A stretch of 64,000 bases of DNA, from NCBI RefSeq assembly GCF_030704535.1, contig NC_081821.1:3921001-3985000 (forward strand). Direction: 5' to 3'. Position 1 is the stretch's first letter. Every line of letters starts with the position of its first letter. The stretch comes from Vitis vinifera (lineage: Eukaryota > Streptophyta > Magnoliopsida > Vitales > Vitaceae). A program made the translations under genes and the position numbers. Under the pieces are notes generated by a model, which saw only the letters and a program-made list of their open reading frames with translations, was not told where the DNA came from and did no database searches. Shown here in pieces: positions 47,100-58,901 of the stretch.

Positions 47100-50000
47100 A
47101 TGTCAGACAGGCCAATTGGCGCCGATGCTGCGCCGTCAAACTCCGACGAATTTCCCCAAATGTCCAGGGCTGAACTCTACGACATCATGTATAAGATGAA
47201 GGCAATCTTTCTCTCTCTCTCTCTCTTTTCTATTTTCTTTTCCTTCTAACGGGTTCATCGGATCTCTTGAAACATATACTCATTCATTGTGTTCCATTAT
47301 CTGTGTTCTCTGTACAGATTCTGACAGATGAGAAGCCGCAACAAGCGCGGCAGATTCTTACTGATAACCCACAATTGACCCGATTTCTCTTTCAGGTTTC
47401 ATTTTAGGTCTTTTATATGTTCTTTTAATCTTTACTTTGTTATCGTCATTTATGGAAATAGGGTTTGATGGTGCGACAATTGTTTTTGGTGCAATGGATC
47501 TTATAATTTTTGCCCCCTTTTGGTTCCCAAGAATGGGAATGAGAAAATAATTTGGGACGGCGCCTGATAGGAACAAAATTCTTTCTGGCACTCAGACATA
47601 AAAAACAATTTTCTCGATTTATTCTCTAAGAAGATATTTTTATTCTCTATGAAGATATTGTTCACTCATGTAGAATATAAAAGCTTCCAAATGGTAACAC
47701 TCTAATTGTTTCTAAGAATCATCTACAAAAAAACATTTTAAAAACCCTAATCTGTTCTAAAATACAACCTTTTTTTTTTTCTTTTTAATAAAGAATTGAT
47801 AATATATTAAAAGTGCCAAACAAAAAGAATTACACAGGAAGTATATATCTAAGAAGGAAAAAGAAACAACCAACCATTACAATCCCAATCTAATACTTAG
47901 TGTACAACCACTCAATGGAATCTATCAAAGATGGTGAATCAGCTTGAACATCAACTTGAGGAGATCCATGAGACAACATGTACAGATTAGAAATAAGGAA
48001 TTCTTTGTTTGTACATTGTACCCCTTCAAAAGTTTTTTGGGTTATATTCCTTCCCTAATTGTTTAAAATAGTGAAAAAGGAGTTGTTTCCCAAACTATTT
48101 TTCTCTTATCGCCTACAAAACTCCCACATTAACAAGCATTTCACCACAAAAGGAAGAACCCATGAAATACCAAATAGAGAGAACAAGAAGTCCCCTCCTC
48201 TCTTCTCTCTCTAGCTTCCCTACAACGGATGAGGAAATAGTCTACTGATTTTTCTGTATTTTGCCACAGACAACAATAAAGTTGGTTCATGGTTAATATC
48301 CTCTCCCAAAGCACTTCCCATGTGAAAGCTTTAACTTGAAATTGCAAAAAGAAAGAACAACTATGTAAGTAAACCTTAGCTAGTCTGTAGGTCCATTAAG
48401 GAAGTGAAACAAAGCCAAAGAAAACCCACTTTGCTAATAGTCCAAGAGCCCACACTATTTTTGAGGGGGAAGACACTTCTCCCTGCAACTGTAAGGTAGA
48501 GTAGAAGGACTTGACTGAGAATGCCCCACTCTTACTAGCTTTCCATACAATTTTGTCCTCCTCTCCGGTGCTCCTTCCTAACACATGTAGCTTCTAAAGC
48601 AACTCTTCAATGTTATCCACCATCCAATCTTAGAAATGTCTCAAGAGGCATGGATTCCAAGAAGCATGGGTTCCACAAAGTCAACCCACCCTTTGCCACC
48701 TGAAAATCATCCACTCAAGCCTCTTTAGAAGTTGTAAAGGAGAATAAAAATGGAAAAGAATCCTTCAAAGGAACCTTTTTTTTTTTTTTTTGATAAGCAG
48801 GCAAGAAAATATTATAGATAGATGTTAGGCTAAAGCTCGCCAACGTACACTGGGAGTATACAAAGGGAGCCAAGCAAAAAGAACAAATAAAACCATCTGC
48901 CCACAACTACTTGGCTCCTATCCCATCTACAAATCTATCAAAGACATGAGATTTCCTTCTAAATGAATCCTAACATGGCCCAAAAAGGAAAGCAAAGAGC
49001 AAATTTAAGTGCTTGATCCAAAATTTCCACATCTTCAAATCCCTCTTATTTCTTTCAAATAGGAGGTGAGAAATCTCCACTCCTTTACCACCTCCCCTTA
49101 CTATCTTGAAACCTGAAATGAAGCCACCCTCCCCAACCCTTCTCAAGAGTCAAAAAGAATGCTTACAGCCTCCATCACCAATGCAAATTAATAAGTGGAT
49201 AGGGGGTCCTTTTGTCTCAAACCCTTTGTGCTGTGAAAAAAGCCAAAACAAAATGAAGCCGAGAGAATGGACGCTTCACAAATCAAGCATTCACCTGATG
49301 ATCGAGCACCATTACGAGGCTCGGTAATAGAAATAAATTACCTATAGAGCTGAACTTCCTTTTTTGGCTATATATTCTTTTGGTTTGCCCTAATACAGGC
49401 TATGGCATTTGGTGCCACCTTTGTGTCTCACATTTGTATTTGTTTCTTATTTTAATTTGTTTCTATTGTTACCATTTATGCTTCTCAACATCCCTCTTTT
49501 AACTATGTTCATTTCTTTTGGTATAGGCTGCCTTGTAGTTGTATCCTAAACTTCATTTTATTTTGATTGATATTCAATAATGATAATCCATAGTTTGACA
49601 TTTTTCCATGATATGATATATGAAAATTTAAAGATAGCTTGTAGTATCATGTCTCAACAAACCTATAAAAAAAAATATCATGTCTCAACAAATAATTATG
49701 TCATAGTATTTAACTTCTAAGGCCAGAAGAGGCCACAAATTAAAAATAAAATAAAATTCATTAACTTAATTTAAATCAGTTTGAGCCTCCTTATTAAGTC
49801 CATCTTGGCTTTATTTATTGGCCTTGAGGGTTTTGACTTGGCTATTCAGTCATGTTGGATGGGTCAGGTGGGCTGCAAATAGAGCATGTAAACTATGTTA
49901 AAAGGATTTAATAAAAAATCAAGGTTTTATTGTTAGTTGTGAGGAGATTCCATCTCTTGCCTTGGACAAGACGGAAAGCTGGTTGAACCTTTATTTCTAT

Positions 50001-53000
50001 GGAACTCTTATATCGTGTTGGATACAATGGTGGAGTTTCTGAAGATGCTAATAGTTGTATATTCCTGTTTAACTATTTTCTATTGATAGTGATGTACTGA
50101 AGTCTGACCAGAACAAACTTCCCCTTTAACCTCTGGCAAATATTAATTGCCAAGATACATAAAGCTATGGATACATAAGGGGCTTTCTTTAATCCCTTGT
50201 TATGCAGATTGGAGAGAATTTTTTGCTTAGAATTTTATGGAGTCCTGGATGATTGTTTAGGCTTTTGCTTTGTGGAGTTCATTATCAAACCGCAGTTAAC
50301 ATGCTTCTTGAACATTTTAAATAATGTATGACATGAAGTCTTTGAAATAATGATAGGCAGTTGTACTACTGTAGTTTGGTTACAAGCCCATGACAATTTA
50401 AACATGCTTCTTAACAAAATGCTTGTGCCAGTATATCACTTCAGTGATTAATGATGCTTAAATACTTTTACCGGTTTGTCTTATTTAGTTTTTGTAATGT
50501 CTAGGCATCGTGTCTTTACTGTTAATTGCTCATATGATTACTTAATATAATATTTTTAATTAATATGTTCCATTAGGCACAAATAATGCTTGGAATGATG
50601 GGGTCCCCTCGTGAGGTATGCTTTCGATCTTTGTAAGCTCTTTTGATTTATATTGATGAATCTGTGTACAAATATTAACTTGCAAGTTCTTTCAGACTCC
50701 AACCACCCAGCTACCAACACTGCAGCATCCTCAGCAAGCACAGACAGCTCAGCAGCCAAGTGCTCAGGCAGCTCTTCCATTGTCAGGTGAAGCTTCTTTA
50801 CAGGAACAAACAAGTGGATCTCAAACCCAAGTGCCTGTAATGAAACAAATGGAAATCCAACCTGCAATGCAAGCATCTGCTTCTATTCCTACCACCAACC
50901 CTCAGTCACAATCTATGCCCTTGCATCCGCTACAGACAGTGCAGCAGCCTAAGGGACATCTGAATATCCAAATGGCTCCCTCTCAAATTCTTAATACACC
51001 TCCACTTCCTACTAGTTCTGCTTCACAGCCGCCCTTAGTTCGACCCCAGATGCCCACAGCCTCCAACCAGTTTCAACAACCATTACAAGCACCTATCATT
51101 CCACATATGCCTCTGCAACCACCATTGCCTCCGCATCCTAGACTTCCTTTGCCGCCAACTTTCCAACATCAGCACCCTTCACAAATGGGCTCCAATATGG
51201 CTTTCCAACAATCTGGCAGTCAGCTGCATCATTCTCAGCCTGTGTTTCATGTAAGTTGGATGGTACAGTTTATTAATTCATTGTGCGTGTCGGATATTGC
51301 ATGTCTGGAATTAATTTTTCTTCAAATTGTTTAGTCAGGTAGCAAGCCTAATGCTGGTATTGGGCCTTCATTTACACAGGCACAGCCACAGATTCCAAAT
51401 CAGCCACCATCTCAATCTTTTAATCAGGTATGATTTTATTTTATTGGGCTTGAGGCATGAGGAATTCTGGTTAATTATAGTTTTTAGGGTCCTTTCCATA
51501 GTGAATTGGGACTAAAATGTTTTCCTTTGTGAACTTTGGGCGGGGTGTGGTGTGGGGGTTGTTCAATATGGACCACCACTATTGATCTTTCTATGCAACT
51601 AATGAAGCTAGTCTTTACTATCTTTACATTATTGCTTGAAATTTTCATTGCTCCACCAGCAATGCCAAAACACTATTTCACAAAACTTTGTAATGAGGTT
51701 AGTGACACTACTTCTAATTATCCTTCTATACTAATATATAAAAGCAAACTCTTTGAGCTCCTTCACTTTATACTAAAGTTTCTTTTTTAATTTCACTTCT
51801 TGTTTATTACTTTTTCATTATTCTCATGCATTGCAATATGTTTTAATCAAACTAATTTTGAATTAGATTTTTCCTTGAAATTCCTTTTTTTTCTTTTTTC
51901 TTTTTTTCTATATTTTCTCATCTCCATGTGTATTTTTTGAATTACTCTTAACTATTTTTAAAATCCCATGCTGAACCTTTGTCTGAATTTTTATTTTTAT
52001 TTTTATCAGTAAGTAATATGTGTATTGCAAAAGAGGCACTAAAGAAACGACTCAAATAGATACAGTGTAGAACAACTCACCCCCTTACAAAAGAACCCAA
52101 GCCACTAAGAAAGCACAAAAAACCCTCTCCCTTAACGCATACACACCCATTCAATAAAATCTATTAAGGTCGAAGGACCATCTTTTATCCACAATTTGGT
52201 TTCCGACCAAAGTAAATACACAAAAGAAATTTTTAGCTTTTGGATGGACAACACACCGTCCTCAAAAGCAATTGAATTCCTAGCCTTCCAAATAACCCAA
52301 AACAAGCATAACGGCCCCAAAAGCCACACCACCTTCCTCTTCTTGTCCACAAAGGAGCCTCTCCAACCTATGAGAGTTTCCTTAACCGAACGCGGAAATA
52401 CCCAAGATACTCCAAAAAAAGAGAGGAGCAAAGTCCACATCTCCCTTGTTCTTTCACAATGAAGAAGCAGGTGGTCAATCGACTCCCCACACTTTTGGCA
52501 AAGAAAACACCTATTTGCCAAAACCCAACCCCTCTTTTGCAAATGATCCAAAGTCAAAACTCTACCCCACGAAGCCTCCCACACAAAGAAGCTAATCTTG
52601 GGCTGAGTACATGACCTCCATATAATCTTTGAAGGGAACAAAGTAGAAGATACCGGCTGCAGTGCCTTATACAAGGACTTTACCGAAAAAACCCCATCCT
52701 TTGATTTCACCCATCTCACCCTGTCCTCCTCATCCACCCTCACCATCTTCCCTTCCAAATAACAAAGTAACCTTCCCACTTCTTCCATCTCCCAATCATT
52801 AAACGGCCCATTGAAAGTAGGAGTCCAACTTCCCCTCCTATCCCCCTCGGCTGTCCAAACTTCATTTACCCAAGTCTCTTTTGACGTTGCTAAGGCAAAT
52901 AGTAAAGGGAAAGCCTCACTTAAAGGGCTGGTACCACCACTTATCTTTCCAAAACCTCACATTCTTACCATCCCCCACCTCAAAGCCAAAAAAAGAGGTT

Positions 53001-55232
53001 ACAAGCTGTCCCACCTTATTTATAGCTTTCCACAAACCAACTCCATATGCCTCCCTAATCTCGCAAGATCTCCATCCTCCAATTTCCTCCCCGTACTTCC
53101 TTCTGATCACCTGATTCCAAAGGGCCTTTTTTTCGTTTGCAAAGCGCCATGCCCATTTGCCCAGGAGAGCCTTATTGAATAAACCAAGGCTCTTAACCCC
53201 CAAACCTCCTTTACTTTTGTCTTCACACACAATCGCCTTATTGTCTGAAATTATGTTTTCAGTGAAATGGGTGACTTTGGTCTTTCACCCTCTTTTACAA
53301 TTTTGCTTCTACTACTTTCATGTGATTCAAACACTTGTTTCCTTTATAATATGTAGCTTTCCTAACTTCTCTACAATTTTAAAACTTTTCTCCCACCATA
53401 AAAGTCTTTATTTACTTTAATAGCATGATACACAAGTGTAGTAAAGTTGGAGATACTTTAATATCAGGGATGCAAAAAGATTTGTACGTCTCACAAACTC
53501 TAATAATATCATATAACCAACAACATTATTTTTAAGGTTCTCTCCATGTTACTTTCTTTCTGTTTTTTTTTTCATCTCAAAATTCACTTTCGTATATCCA
53601 AATCAGTTAGTTTCTATTTTTGGGTACATGCAAGCTTTTCTTTATTTCTTAGTCTCTGATAATTTAATTTGCTTTGCAAAGAAGGTAATAATAAATCAAA
53701 ACCAAAATCCTTAGGTCTCTCCCCTGCAGCCAGTTCCTCAATCTCAATGCTCAAACTTCTCAAACCCCGCTACATAAACCTTGTCAATCTTTTGATCGAT
53801 TGGTTAGGCTGCCCATAAGGGGAGGGTTTTCTTGTTTCTGCATGGTGCTCACTTGCATACTCCCTGTGTACTTAGTGTTCCCTTTTTTGGCTTTTCAATT
53901 TAATTCATTTTTACTTATCAAAAAAAAAAAAAAAAAACCTTATCAATCCTTTGAGTGTAACATTGGCCTCATCTTCTTTGGAAATGTCATAGTGCAATAG
54001 TGTGTTAAAATTCATATACTAGGTGTGTTTGCCACTTTTCTTCCCTTATTTAGGTGTCAGTCAACTCCATCTAAGTGACTGACGAGTTTGTTGAGATGAG
54101 ATCTGATTTTAACCCATATAAGTTATAGTTGCCAAGCCACAGAAATCACCCAACATCAATAAACAATGTTTATTTTTAGCTCATCGTAAGATTTGGCCCT
54201 TTTTTAGTGTATCAACTGTTCAATAAATCAAACTTAGATGAATTTTACTTCATTTATTCTTTTACTAAAGGAACAAAGTGTTTTGCATAGTGCAAATATC
54301 TTGATGAAAACTGGAGATTTGGATCATCCTATCAGTGTGTTTTTGTAATGTCCATCTGTTAAATGTAACCCACCGGGTAATAGGTCCCTAGTTCTGTTTT
54401 ATGCTGACACAACACACAGAGGTTGGATTGCACCTGCAAAGTCAGATTCCTTTTTGATGCCAGGATGGAAAATTTTAGTAGGTTCCTGAACTTACTAGCA
54501 CAGTTTACAGGAGTCTTGGATTTTTTATTTCATGAACTTATTTGATTCCAACCTCCTATCAGACTATCGGATTTTGATTTTGGAATGCTTGTGAATGTGT
54601 GTATATATACTAGATAAGCAACATCTTTTTCCAGCAAGCCAATGAAACTGCAAATGTTGGCTGTCCAGTGCCTACTTTTATTTACAACTATTATACCAAA
54701 TAGCCATCATGGAAATTCAGATTATGACACAGGAATGTGTATTAAGCCCTCAACCAATATTAAGTCTGTTAAGATTGTGCTGGTATGTTAGGCTTCACAA
54801 TCTTCAGGCTTGCCCAATGTTTGTTCTTTACAGATGGGAGGTTCACTTTTAAGGACAGAGTTCAGCAATGCTGCTGGAAGCTCCATGCAAGTGGACAGGG
54901 GATCTTCTTCTTGGATGCCGCCTCGGCATGAGAATACTATGGGAACACAGCTTCCGGGGCCACCACCATTAGTTCCTGGTCAGATGGGCTCGACCAATCC
55001 ATCTCCCCGTCCCCAACTGGTAGGCTATCTACCAATCTTTTGTTTTGTGGTTGATTCCAGGTGTTCTTATCAATGATTTTGAATATTTTTTTTGTTGATT
55101 GTGTAGTTAAATCCTGAGATGGAGAAGGCTCTGCTACAGCAGGTCATGAGCCTTACTCCAGAACAGATCAATCGGCTGCCTCCAGAGCAAAGGCATCAAA
55201 TTCTACAATTGCAGCAGATGCTGCGGCAATGA
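47100..55232 (+). CDS. ESP1-like, RRM-less CstF64-type protein, copy A (complete)
   Basis: Seven exons: 47100-47201, 47318-47395, 50577-50615, 50696-51250, 51335-51427, 54834-55019 and 55107-55232 (TGA). All junctions are phase 0; the product is 392 residues. Hinge domain about 20-73 (MSRAELYDIMYKMK, ILTDEKPQQARQIL, LTRFLFQ, AQIMLGMM). A long Gln/Pro/Ser-rich low-complexity middle follows (about 74-310). The C-terminal CSTF_C helix bundle is about 352-392 (EMEKALLQQVMSLTPEQINR, LPPEQRHQILQLQQML). The RRM of true CstF64 is absent, as in Arabidopsis ESP1 (At1g73840), a factor of mRNA 3'-end processing and silencing. The hinge binds CstF77/symplekin; the C-terminus binds Pcf11/PC4-type partners. 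Intron 1 runs GC...AG. Introns 2 and 5 are enlarged by LINE insertions. Confidence 0.88.
47770..48770 (-). mobile_element. Decayed LINE 3' fragment in copy A intron 2
   Basis: Minus-strand frames at 48584-48396 (WKASKSGAFSVKSFYSTLQ, then SPSKIVWALGLLAKWVFFGF) and 48347-48141 (FTWEVLWERILTMNQL, then EKSVDYFLIRC) are the zinc-binding RVT region of plant LINEs, with decayed cysteines and a frame break. The T-rich plus-strand run at 47770-47787 marks the poly(A) end. The 5' end is unclear. Confidence 0.7.
48777..49330 (-). mobile_element. Second LINE fragment with decayed reverse-transcriptase motif
   Basis: It starts at a T-run (48777-48792) followed by GATAAGCAGGCAAG, the complement of a LINE tail. 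Further in, the minus strand near 49225-49160 reads GLRQKDPLSTY, stop, FALVMEAVSI, a damaged copy of the RT motif GLRQGDPLSPYLF. The order suggests an insertion next to, or into, the fragment at 47770-48770. The 5' boundary is approximate. Confidence 0.65.
51988..53240 (-). mobile_element. 5'-truncated LINE in copy A intron 5
   Basis: Two minus-strand frames are seen. 53230-52916 encodes DKSKGGLGVKSLGLFNKALL and KWAWRFANEKKALWNQVIRRKYG. 52788-52132 encodes WVKSKDGVFSVKSLYKAL, KISFFVWEASWGRVLTLDHL and RCFLCQKCGESIDHLLLHCE, ending at a stop. Together they are the RT C-terminal and zinc-binding (zf-RVT) parts of a plant L1-type element. The A-rich tail (T-rich on plus, 51988-52007) is at the left. 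A 9-bp direct repeat TTGTCTGAA flanks the insert at 51979-51987 and 53241-53249. Frames are longer than in the other LINE pieces here, so it is the youngest of the zf-RVT-coding fragments. Confidence 0.85.
53796..53934 (+). mobile_element. Very short LINE 3' end insertion in copy A intron 5
   Basis: A 139-bp insert ends in TTTACTTATC and an A-run. It is flanked by 20-bp imperfect direct repeats (53776-53795 and 53935-53954, two differences). The tail matches the LINE fragment in the CRM gene. Confidence 0.75.
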
Positions 55233-56226
55233 AATAGCAGAAGTCAGGTCTTTCCCTGCTCATGGGATGCTGTCCGACATAAAACTATGTTGAAGGACTT
55301 CTGTTTGACTCCTTTTGCCTTTGACTGAAAACCTATTATTGAGGTTCTTGTGGATTTTGGTTTAACTGTCTTTTATCTATCTATGAGATTTGGTAGATAG
55401 TTTTCTGAAAGGCTTTTTGAAATTTCTATGACCTCTCTCTAGAAAATTATAACTGCATTGACACAATCTACCAAACATACAGAGTTTAACTGCATTGATC
55501 CCCCGATGTTGAAGAACGAGCTTTGTGACACCTCCAACGTCCAAACCCTATACGATCAAATGACGCGCTTTCACTTTCTTATTGTTGCCTCCATTCTTTC
55601 GTCCCTATTTTCTTATCCTTCAAAGAATCCTCATCTCATGAACTATACATGGACACTGATCCGAAGCGCCATGGATTCTTTTTCACCTGATATTCATTCA
55701 TTTTGTATATGTGAGATTCATTTCCTCGTATTTCATTCCACAATTCAAATTTAAAGTTCTGACATAGCACTTATTTGGTACGATATCATTTTGTATAATT
55801 AAAAAATATATTTATTTATTTATAAAAAATAAGACACAAAAAGCAAATTTAGAATTCCTAAGATTGTGTTTGGATGCAGACCCCATAAGAATTTTAAAAT
55901 TTTCTACTTAATTCAAATTTTAAAAATTTTGATTTGAGTTTCTATTATTTTATATTTTTAAAAACAAAAAATTATCCAAACATCATCTACACATGTTTGA
56001 TATTTTTAAAAATTAAAAATACAATTTAAAAATCATTTATATTTTCTTATCCAAAGGGGTATTTAGGGCAATTTGAAGTGAGATTATATTATCATTTTTA
56101 TGTAACAGTGGTCCGTGGACCGATTCGGTTCATTTGTCACAGACCTCTAATCTGGCGAGGCTAAAAATTCTGATCATTGTGTTGGACCCCTAGCGTACAC
56201 CACAATGGAGAGACAGCCAAGGGCCT
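55233..56226. other. Intergenic region between copies A and B
   Basis: Contains the 3' flank of copy A. A 98-codon frame at 55458-55754 resembles no family I know and has no supporting signals. 55780-56100 is AT-rich. Confidence 0.5.
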
Positions 56227-58872
56227 TTCTTGTTGGGCCTACCCAACCCCATAAGTATATAATGGGCTTAAACTCCCTCGATCGACCCCACAACCACTCC
56301 CTCTCAAGAAATCGCGTTCCCCTCTGTCAGTTGCTCACTCTCTCATCCGTTTCTCGACAATGTCGGACAAGCCGATTGCCGCCGATGCTCTGCCGTCGAA
56401 CTCCGACGAATTCCCCCAGATGTCCAGGTCTGAACTCTACGATATGATGTATCAGATGAAGGCAAATTTTCTCACTTTATTTTATTTTATTTTATTTTTG
56501 TATATACTCATTGATTGTATTCCATTATTCCATTCTTTTTGTTCTCTGCGCAGCTGCTTACCGATGAGAATCCGCAACAAGCACGCCAGATTCTGGCTGA
56601 GAATCCTCGATTGGCCCGATTTGTCTTTCAGGTCTTAATTTGGGGTTTGATATGCTGTTTTACTGTTTGATTTGTTTTGATCATTTTATGGAATTAGGGT
56701 TTGTGTGCAACAACGATTTTTTTGGTTCAATGGATCTGATAATTTTTGTCCCCTTTTGGTTCCCAAGAGAGGAGATGAAAAAAGATTTTGAGTCCGTGTA
56801 TGCTGTTGATTTGGTTTCTATTGGCGAAAAGGGAAAACCAGAATGGTGTGGAAATGACAGATAGAAAAATTGAAAATGGTTCTGAAAACATGCTTGGTGA
56901 GCTAATTCTAGAAATTGTTTTAGAAGATATTTCATGCAAATGGTGATTCAAAAGCTGCAAATCCTTTTAAAAATTGAAAATCATTTTAAAGTGCATATTT
57001 TGTGATTCAAAAAATGCAAATACTTTAAAAATTAAGATGATCCAAATTCTAATATTTTCTTATTTTTTTAAATGAGAAGGTTCCTAGAAAAACAATGGAT
57101 TCTAAAGAATGAAATGCCTAAATTTTACCTTTTCTTCTTCTTTTTTAAAAAAGGAAAATTTAAGGCTTTGTTTGGGTCTGGATTTTGAAACCAGTGAGAA
57201 AAAGAACAATAGAAGAGGAAAAGGACAGGATAGGAAAAGACTGGTTTGAGCCCATTAAAATTTTTCTTCCATTTTTATTAATTTTTTCTCCATTTTAAAT
57301 AGAGATCAAGAGTTTGAAAATGTATACGTTTTCTTTAATTTCTATTCTATTCACTTTTCTGTCACAACCAAATAAGAAAAGTTTATTTTACTTTATTTTC
57401 ACAAGACAACTGACCACCATTGCTAGACTTGCTAGTAGAAATTAATTACGTAATGAATCACATTTGTCTGCCAAACACATGGATAGTCCTTGCAATGGTG
57501 AGACAAAAATAGGCTATATAGGGTTTAGCGCCACTGCTGACCTACCATATTAGTATTTTCTTCTTGTTATAATCATCTTTTATATTCTTTGCACTTATGC
57601 TTATCAATATCCTCATTTTTGCTACATTCATTTTTCTAGTTGTGTTTTTTAATTGGGTTTCAACTACGCTATGAAGCATAGTGCACCTTGTGTTGGTCTC
57701 CTGAACTTCATTTTAATCTGATAGGTATTCTACAAAGATACTCCATAATGGGATATTTTTCCATAATTTAATTTATGAAAATTTGAATATAGCTTGTATA
57801 TGTGTCAGCAAATTATTACTACATAAATCTTTAACTTCTACTAGACCATCCAATCATATTTCAAGGGGTCAGGTGGGCTGCAAACAATGCGTATAAACTA
57901 TTTTAGAAATTTAGAAATTTAATCTAAAATCAAGGGTCTCATCGTTAGTTGTAAATGGAGACTCCACATCTTGCCTTGGACAGAACTGGAAGTTGGTTGG
58001 ACCTTTACTTCTACAGAACTCTTGTATTGTGTTGGGTGCAATGGTGAAGTTTTTGAAGATGCTAATGGTTGTATATTCCTGTTTCATTATTTCCATTATT
58101 TCCAATTACAGTGATTCTTGACCAGAATAAACTTCCCTCTAGACTGCTGGCAACAGTTCACTGGCAAGATGCATAAAGGAATTGACACATAAGGGGTTTC
58201 CCTTCAATCCTTAGTTATACAGATTGGAGAGAAATTTTTTGGTTAGGATTTTACAAAGTCCTGGATGATTGATTAGGTTTTACCATTATGGAGTTCATTA
58301 TCTGACCATAGTTAACCCGCTTCTTGAACATTTTAAATAATGCAAGGTATGAAGTCTCTCAAATAATGATAGGCTACTATGCCATTCTAATTTGGTTACA
58401 AGTCATGAACTGTAGGAACCCTGACAATTTAAACACACTTCTGAACAAAGTGTTGGTGTCAGTGTACCAGCTCAACAATCAGTGATGCATAAGTACTGTT
58501 ACTGGTTTGTCTTATTTAGTTGTTGTAATGTCTAGGCATCATGTCTTTACTGGTTACTGCTGATTCGTCTAATTATATATATTTAATTAATATGTTCCAT
58601 TAGGCTCAAATAATGCTTGGAATGATGGGGACCCCTCGAGAGGTATGCTTTTGATCTTATAAGCTTTTTATATTTATATTAATGAATCTGCATACTTATA
58701 TTAACTTGCAATTCTTTTCAGACTCCAAGTACTCAGTCATCAGTATCACAGCATACTCAGCAGCCAATCGCTCTGGCCACGCAACAGATGTCAGGAACAA
58801 GTGGATCTCAAAACCAAGTTCCTGTAACAAAGCAAATGGAAAACCCAATGCAGATTGCATCTGCAGCAGCCC
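56227..58872 (+). repeat. 2.65-kb tandem duplication, unit 1
   Basis: It runs from TTCTTGTTGGGCC upstream of copy B to GCAGCAGCCC in exon 4. The next unit restarts at 58873. Stretches compared by eye across the unit are identical to unit 2, with one difference found: a run of 4 versus 5 C near the start (56247 versus 58893). Confidence 0.95.
56256..56262 (+). promoter_or_regulatory. TATA box of copy B
   Basis: TATATAA about 100 bases upstream of the copy B ATG, just after a TGGGCC element. The same arrangement is repeated for copy C at 58903-58909. Confidence 0.6.
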
Positions 58873-58901
58873 TTCTTGTTGGGCCTACCCAACCCCCATA
58901 A
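56360..58901 (+). CDS. ESP1-like copy B, truncated by duplication junction (hinge-only, 132 aa)
   Basis: Exons: 56360-56461, 56554-56631, 58604-58642 and 58722-58901. The first three encode the hinge (MSRSELYDMMYQMK, LLTDENPQQARQIL, LARFVFQ, AQIMLGMM). Exon 4 begins TPSTQSSVSQHTQQP and follows copy C up to QIASAAA, where the tandem-duplication junction (58872/58873) switches it to upstream DNA of copy C. It adds LLVGPTQPP and stops (TAA 58899-58901). The TATA box of copy C starts one or two bases after that stop, so no room is left for a normal 3' UTR. Transcripts may read through into copy C and splice to its exons. Intron 1 begins with GC. It is either a new hinge-only gene or a pseudogene. 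Confidence 0.75.

Noticed and set aside
52196-53182. Plus-strand open frames opposite the LINE
   Set aside because: They are antisense shadows of the minus-strand LINE coding frames.
55458-55754. 98-aa plus-strand open frame between copies A and B
   Set aside because: No recognisable domain, splice or promoter support; compatible with chance.
57911-58105. Minus-strand 64-aa frame duplicated at 60558-60752
   Set aside because: It is duplicated only because it lies inside the 2.65-kb tandem unit; it sits in an intron and has no coding support.
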